From the NCBI RefSeq assembly GCF_041146795.1, contig NC_135185.1:23270529-23334528 (forward strand): a stretch of 64,000 nucleotides of DNA. Direction: 5' to 3'. The number at the start of each line of letters is the position of its first letter. The first letter of the stretch is position 1. Made by a program: the position numbers and the translations under genes. The notes below the pieces were generated by a model that was given only the letters and a program-made list of their open reading frames with translations, was not told where the DNA came from and made no database searches. Origin of the DNA: Maylandia zebra (lineage: Eukaryota; Chordata; Actinopteri; Cichliformes; Cichlidae). This document shows positions 58,231-64,000 of the stretch, piece by piece.

Positions 58231-59609
58231 AACTGTTTTATGTCTATCAAACTATATCATCATTGGGATTTTTCAGACTCAACTAGAGAAATGGGAATAC
58301 AAACAAAAGAAAACAACAACAACAAAAGAAACAAATAAAAAAAAATAAAAACATTCATCTGAAAATGGTCATTGGAAACAAAATAAGAAGAAATGAGGAA
58401 TGGTTCAAGACATAGTACTGCATATTTGCTCTGTATCACCTGGTTGTATAAAGAACAAAATATTTGTTTACATTTTACATGGTGGTTTGCTTTAGTTAAT
58501 GGTGGGCGTATAAAAGTGGGTGAGCTTAAATTGCTTATGGACTCAAAAGTATGCATGCAGAATGCAGGTGTTTGATATATAAAACACATTCAGTTCTTCC
58601 CCATTTTCCCTAAAATAATAATTATAATGATGATAATAAACTCACTGTTCCCTCTCAATTTTTGTACCCCTGCAAAATATTGGTGCAGTCCCTTTACCAG
58701 TTGCTTATATTTTTATTTAGTTCTTAGATAAACTAATTATCTTGAGGCAAATAGCTCAGAGTTTAGCAGCAAACATGATTATTATGAAAGTTATTAACAA
58801 AATTGAGATATATCATAGCTCCCTTATAAAAATACTTAAATGCTGAGTGAGGTAAAGAGAAACAGCATGGACCTTGTAAACTCTCTATATGACACAGTAT
58901 GATGCATATAACCCATGCCTTGGAGCAGCAGGGCAGGGTGGGTGCTTGTGGTCACTGTCTCTGCTCTCAGTGTCTCCAGTGGGCCCCCCTGCACATTTAA
59001 CCCAGTGGCTTTCTGCCAAACCCCCAAGGTAGCACGCAATGAAAATGAGAGTGTTGCCTTAGGAGTTAAAAAAAGTTATGCTTTGATCATCCTCTTTGGC
59101 TGTTTATTCCCATGCTTGTTCAGCTATATCTACAGAATTAGTATTGCTGGTTAAAATGGGACTTTAAGTGCAATCGTTTAGGTTTTCTGCTACCTTACCA
59201 TTATTGCTACCAAAAAGGTTGCAAATTGAGATTCTCCTTGTCTCTTGTCAACCACCAAGCCTGAAAAATACGTCATAAGGGACATGATACAGTAATTTGT
59301 GGTTTTGGCTATAAATATGATGCATGATACATAGAGAAACACAGTATATTCATTTTCCCCAGAGGCTTTGTTAAGTGAGGTACCTGCTGCAATTTTCATA
59401 ACTTTAAATATATAATGTTCCACAGAGTCTCTTTTTAGAGGTGTTGCCAAAATGAGGAGTACACAGAGATATCGTCATAACTTTTAAGGTAATTAACAAC
59501 TAAGTTTCTTAAATACTGAAGTAATTAAGAAAATAGATAGCTGGATAAACAATTCACTTCATTTCAGCTTTTTATTATATAGCAACATATTACAACAACA
59601 GTTGTTTCC

Positions 59610-59860
59610 ATCAATCCATCCATTTTATTCCACTTATCCTTCAGGGATCAACCTGTCAGCTGCCATTTCAATCATATATATTTAGTTGTATTATTTATTG
59701 TATTATTTAATTTAGTTTAGTTACTGTTCTTACTGTCTTGGAGCAACTGTGGCCACATAATTTCCTCAGGGATTAATAAAGTATTCTGATTTTGGTTCAT
59801 AGGGTGTGAGACAGGGTGCACCCTAGACAGGAGGCCAATCTGACAAAGGGCTCAGTTGCC
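59610..59860 (-). mobile_element. Decayed SINE copy interrupted by another repeat fragment
   Basis: The outer parts ('ccatccattttattccactt' with 'atccttcagggatcaa', and 'agggtgtgagacagggtgca' with 'ccctagacaggaggccaatc') are the reverse complement of the tail half of the 19431 SINE. Between them lies about 110 AT-rich bases ending 'gggattaataaagtattctg', which is foreign to the SINE and resembles the repeat ends at 5448 and 36615. Confidence 0.55.
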
Positions 59861-60060
59861 TCAAGGCGCTTTAAAGTGTAAGGTAAATGTATAACCCTAC
59901 TATAATACAGAGAAATCCCCGGCAATCAGAAGACCCCCCTATGAGCAAGCACTTGGCAACAGTAGGAAGGAAAAACCCCTTAAAAGTAAGAGACCCCCAG
60001 CAGAACCAGGCTCAGCGTAGGGCAGCCAACTGCCATGACTGGTTTGGGGTGAGGGGCGGA
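59840..60060 (+). repeat. Dispersed repeat ('gagcaagcacttggcaacag' type)
   Basis: The longer of two copies in the window (other at 30358-30455). It has 'cctcaaggcgctttaaagtg', 'ataatacagagaaatccccg', 'gaaggaaaaaccccttaaaa' and 'cagcagaaccaggctcagcg' in order, a combination I know from a common interspersed fish repeat. Confidence 0.6.
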
Positions 60061-62742
60061 CAAGTAACTAATTTAGTATTAAGACAACAGCTTAATCTTT
60101 TTATTGTCATTTATGTAAGTTTCTACCGAGATCACTCAAAGAAATTATTAGTCTTAGGAAGCAAATACAGAACTTATCAAATAAATAGATCAGCATTTAT
60201 CACGGCATACAGAGATAAATGCAGAAGTAATGCTCCTATGTTCCAATGCCAAACTGCAATGCAGTTCAGCACGATAAAAGGCTAAACTCTTTTCTAGTCA
60301 TGTTAGCAGAGCTTAAAACTGATCATGTGTTTGGCTAGTTGAGTGTCTGGAGCATCAGCCTAGTGGATAATCAAAACGCCCCCCAAAAAGTACTTTATTC
60401 TGAAACGATGGATTTCATACTCCTACAAGGTTACACAGCAGCAAAGTTTGGCTCCTACCAAAAAAGAACAAAGTGGGAGGCCCCGCTGCACAAATGAGAC
60501 AGAGGGTAAGTAAATCAGTCTCTAGGTCGAGACAGAGATGCCTCACAGGTCCTTAACTGGCAGTTTCATTAAATGGTACCCATTATGGCACAATTGTGTT
60601 GGTGTGCAGAGTGGTTGATATTGTTGTGTGAAAACCTTTGGCAGTTTCCCCTTCTTTTGAGATACATTGAGACTATGATTAAACTCAAACAGAATGGTGC
60701 ACCAGATGCTCCGCTAGCAGAATTTATTGCGTCTTTAATCAGCAGTTTTTGGCGTGACGACTTCTGAAAATGGGCCTGTGTATGTCTGCGCAAATTCTTA
60801 AATGGTTTATGAAGAACGATCTCTTTAATTACTGTCAGTTTCAACATTTCTGATTAATATTTATGTCATATGCTACATTTTTTGCGTGACCTCAAACTTC
60901 GTGTGTGAGGACAGACATTTTTTAAAGGGTTTTTTTTGTCACCTTAACATAGGATTCTCATATAGCAAGGGGGCAAAACAATGTCAAGTATATTTTTAAT
61001 TTTCTAAAAACAGTGTTGGAGAGAAAAAGTCCAAAACAATGTACACAGCTACATGCAAAAATCCAGACATCAGACAGTTCTTTTCCTCCTTAAATTTAGA
61101 AAAGCAAAAGCAGAAAATGTTCCTGTTTTCCTCTCTCGTGCTGACTTTGTGGTGACATGGATATTTATAATGGGAGACCAACGTCTGGATGCCTACCACT
61201 CTTTCCTCCATAACTGCTGATGTTTGCATCCAATCCATTCCTCTTTTATGTAAAATGATCATCAGTGCCATCCTGGACGATCCAGGCTTGCACCAAATTG
61301 GAAATATTACAATAATTTAACTCATTTTAATGCACAAAATGTTCTTTCTGCAGCCTTAGTTTATGTGGAAGAAGACGTATTCATACTTGTACCTGTGTAT
61401 TTTTACCTTGTGGTTACTTATGGCTATTGGTCAACACAATCAAAGTGGGAAAAACATTTTTTGAGGTACAGCATCACCACAAGTGCTCAAAACAGCATTA
61501 ACGGTCCCTGAGGATATCCGTGAGAAGGAAAGAAGTGGACGTAATCACGGGCCCAGATCCACCCAGTGGTTACTGGTCATCAGCACAACCCAAAGATCAG
61601 CCAATGACATGGAAGCAGCCCTCCCTGTCTGTCTATATAAGCTGAGAGGAACAAGTAAGAATCAAGGGAGGGGGGACACTCATATCTTTCAGCTGTCCAT
61701 CCAAGATTGCTTATGATATAAAACTAAATGCGCAGATTGTTAAAATTATAAGGAGCCGATAGAGGAGATGTGGCAATTTTCCTGCATCCACATGAAAGCA
61801 AGAAGTTAAAAATACAGTTTTTTGGGGTCTTGTGAGTCACGTCATTTTTATAAGAGCCTGAAGTTAAATATATCCATCCAGGGTGACACTTTTCAAGTTA
61901 AAGCTTAAGTCAAGTGTATTATTCGTGTAGCCTTTAATCCTAGCTACGCTCCCAAAACGCTTCTTAAGACCAACATTGTGGAACATCAAATGAACTTTAA
62001 GACCTGCAGTGAGAACAACGAAATCCCCCCCACCCCCCTCCCCATTTATCTGTACTACAATTAGTCACTCAGCTCCAGCTGAAACCTTAAGCAGTCCAAC
62101 CACATGCCCGAGTTAGTGCTGCTGCTTTAGGCGTCTCCTGAGCGCTTATCTCAAAATGCATCAGAATAAAGAAATTGCTATGGTTAGCCTTAATGACAAA
62201 ATTACAGCACAAACAGACAAATACTTTATGACTTTAATGATATATGTTTAAGTGTTCAGATGATTTCCATGCTGTACATGTGGACGCACTGGAGTTTGTG
62301 TGATAGTTTTTGGAAGCTCTCTAATGATACAGGAATGATGCTGGGGAAAAAATATTCTATAGATGGTGCAGACATGTCATTTGCTTGCTCGTAAAATTAG
62401 TTTATTAAATTAAAGTGACTCAAAACTTTGACCACAGTGTTTACGTTCCAGTTTTAAACCTGCAATTGTGATTTCTATTTCAGGGTGTAATAAACGTTTA
62501 TTAATGCTTGTGCTGAATAAAAAAAGTCTCTCACGTGCAGCCTCTCGGTTGTTGACTGTCTATTTCCAGCTCTGTGTACACAAATATACACAGTGGAAAC
62601 CATGATGGCAGGGATGTATATATACAGCAGTGGAGGACGGCCATATTCCTTCTGGTCATCAGGGTGACCACAGGTGGTTTCCATGTAAAATACCACTGTC
62701 TGATCAGTGAATATACACCCCTGAGGGTTTTTCTCAACTGAC

Positions 62743-62748
62743 TTTATT
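62743..62748 (-). promoter_or_regulatory. tgfbrap1: Candidate poly(A) signal of tgfbrap1
   Basis: AATAAA on the minus strand about 240 bases after the tgfbrap1 stop codon. Confidence 0.45.
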
Positions 62749-62987
62749 GCTCTTGATGTCTACAATCTGTCTAAAAATGGTTGCCTGCAAAAACTGCATT
62801 GCTTGTTCTTTTCCAGTTTGAATCCCTTTGTTTAAACATTTTTTTTTAAATCTTAGTAGCAAAGTTGTCCTTGACTTTGATTCTGGTAGAGTCTGGCTCT
62901 ATGATCAGACCAATCATCAGGTTGGAAGCAGAAATGTAAAAAATGAATGAGATTCTTAAAAGTCCTGTGAGAAAAAAAAGTCTGTTG

Positions 62988-64000
62988 TTATAATGCAGAG
63001 TAGCCCATGCAGCTTATGTGCACCACCTCACCTCGCAGGTTACGGACAAAGTGTGGTTCTGTAAGTTCTCTCTGGCAAACTCTACATTTCTGCTCCTTGT
63101 CCACTCTGAACTTTGTTTTTGAGACCTGCATCTGCAGACGAGAGAGTAAAAGTGCAACAGGGCTCATAAAGAAAAAGGAGAAATTCAGTGTTCACTGCAG
63201 TAAAAATGTGAACTGTATCATTAAACTCACCCAAGTGACCTTGTGCCTCAGGAGTTCCGCCTGGGCCAAAGCCTGTTGCAATCTCACCATCTGCCTCTGG
63301 TGGAAGGTTTCCCTGAGGGATACGACTAAAAACTGAGAGACCAGTTGAACAGACCAGGACTCAGGAAGGAGCTGGAGTACCTTCTCCAGTGCAAAAACAT
63401 GAGGTTGGCTGTTAAGAAGATCCACAGCTGCGCCTGTGAGATCCTTGGAGCTCAGGTAGATTTGGAGAAGAGTGAGCAGGAGGACCTCCCTGAATTGTGA
63501 GTCCTGGTCCTGGGCTGCCCTGCAGCAGTAGGCCTCTGCAGCCTGGAGGTCTTTCTCCTCATGTACAAGCATCTGCAGTGCTTGGTAGTGTTCACCAGAC
63601 CTACCAAGGAGAATGGCCTTTTCTGGGTGTAGGGTTGTTGACTTTACTCTGTCTGCAATGAGTTAAAAATCATGACGTTTACTTTAACTTGCTGCTAATT
63701 CCACAATGATTTATTTTAATACGCAAACTAATTCACACACCATACACTGTGGAGATGTTATAGAATTTGGACTCCCATAGCAGCTGCTGCAGCTTCCCTC
63801 TGGTCACCCTCACTCTTTCATCTTCCTTTTGCAGCATCTGAGTAACATATGCCAGGGCCAGACAGTTGTGATGGCTCTCTTCCTGGGGGCAGATTACATC
63901 AATCATGTCTGCGCATTTAATTTAGGTTATTAGATTAAGGAGCTGTTGGTGTACCCACCTCGCTATTTAAATCATGGATTAAGTACTCAAGATAGAAAAT
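62988..64000 (-). CDS. tgfbrap1: TGF-beta receptor-associated protein 1 (Vps3-like), C-terminal part, cut by window edge
   Basis: Endosomal tethering subunit of the CORVET complex, related to VPS39, also reported to bind TGF-beta receptors and SMAD4. Visible exons: 63959->64000, 63741-63882, 63231-63652 and 62988-63131, all GT/AG with matching phases, giving the last 249 residues (human protein 860 aa). Recognisable human counterparts include YLEYLIHDLNSE, the segment AILLGRSGEHYQALQMLVHE with DLQAAEAYCCRA (human ILVHELQDFAAAEDYC), AAVDLLN, and VLQLLPESWSVQLVSQFL (human VLQMLPDTWSVQLLCPFL). The last exon holds the Vps39-type zinc-binding end: CRVCQREL, then HFVRNLRGEVVHISCMG. The protein stops about 15 residues earlier than the human tail. 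For the 63231 junction I chose the donor GTGAGT over a weaker GTCACT nine bases upstream. The N-terminal CNH and clathrin-repeat regions lie beyond the right edge. Confidence 0.9.

Larger units (their letters stand above)
58231..62742. other. Intergenic stretch upstream of the tgfbrap1 3' end
   Basis: No gene was supported. It contains the interrupted SINE (59610-59860), the dispersed repeat that follows it (59840-60060), and otherwise AT-rich DNA. Confidence 0.5.

Overview
The window is vertebrate nuclear DNA from a ray-finned fish. It has short exons with GT/AG introns, about 40% GC by eye, tRNA-derived SINEs, many decayed Tc1-type transposons and a hAT-type MITE. One SINE (about 15742-16050) carries intact A and B boxes and resembles the AFC-type SINEs of cichlids, so a percomorph, possibly a cichlid, is the best guess. 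I see no bacterial, viral or CRISPR content.

Layout, left to right: (1) 9-215, minus, one exon of an unassigned single-pass membrane protein, perhaps triadin/junctin-like. (2) 4135-8217, minus, complete traf3ip2 (Act1, IL-17 receptor adaptor), nine coding exons, 437 aa. (3) 10276-20205, minus, complete coding set of the Src-family kinase fyn, eleven coding exons, 537 aa, the same length as human FYN; a possible 5' UTR exon lies near 29234. (4) 33523-35214, plus, two-exon marcks, 218 aa. (5) 39850-43582, minus, col10a1 (collagen X), two coding exons, 647 aa, with a 5' UTR exon and TATA box near 44070. (6) 44.1-62.7 kb, a long stretch without a convincing gene, holding transposon remnants and two striking inverted repeats. 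(7) 62988-64000, minus, the last four exons of tgfbrap1, running off the right edge. All exon joins were checked for reading-frame phase, and each complete gene closes in frame.

The order and strands traf3ip2(-), fyn(-), marcks(+), col10a1(-) match human 6q21-q22, but the many genes lying between them in mammals are absent. This looks like a compacted conserved block, perhaps one of two copies left by the teleost genome duplication; tgfbrap1 (human chromosome 2) marks a join. The genes are not an operon and share no pathway: cytokine signalling, tyrosine kinase signalling, membrane-actin regulation, cartilage matrix and endosomal tethering.

I found no undescribed biological system. The most useful observations are the mobile-element structures with intact target-site duplications, the apparent lack of the FynT-type alternative exon, an extra proline in the MARCKS effector domain, an 18-bp perfect inverted repeat at 50733-50770, and the compressed synteny.
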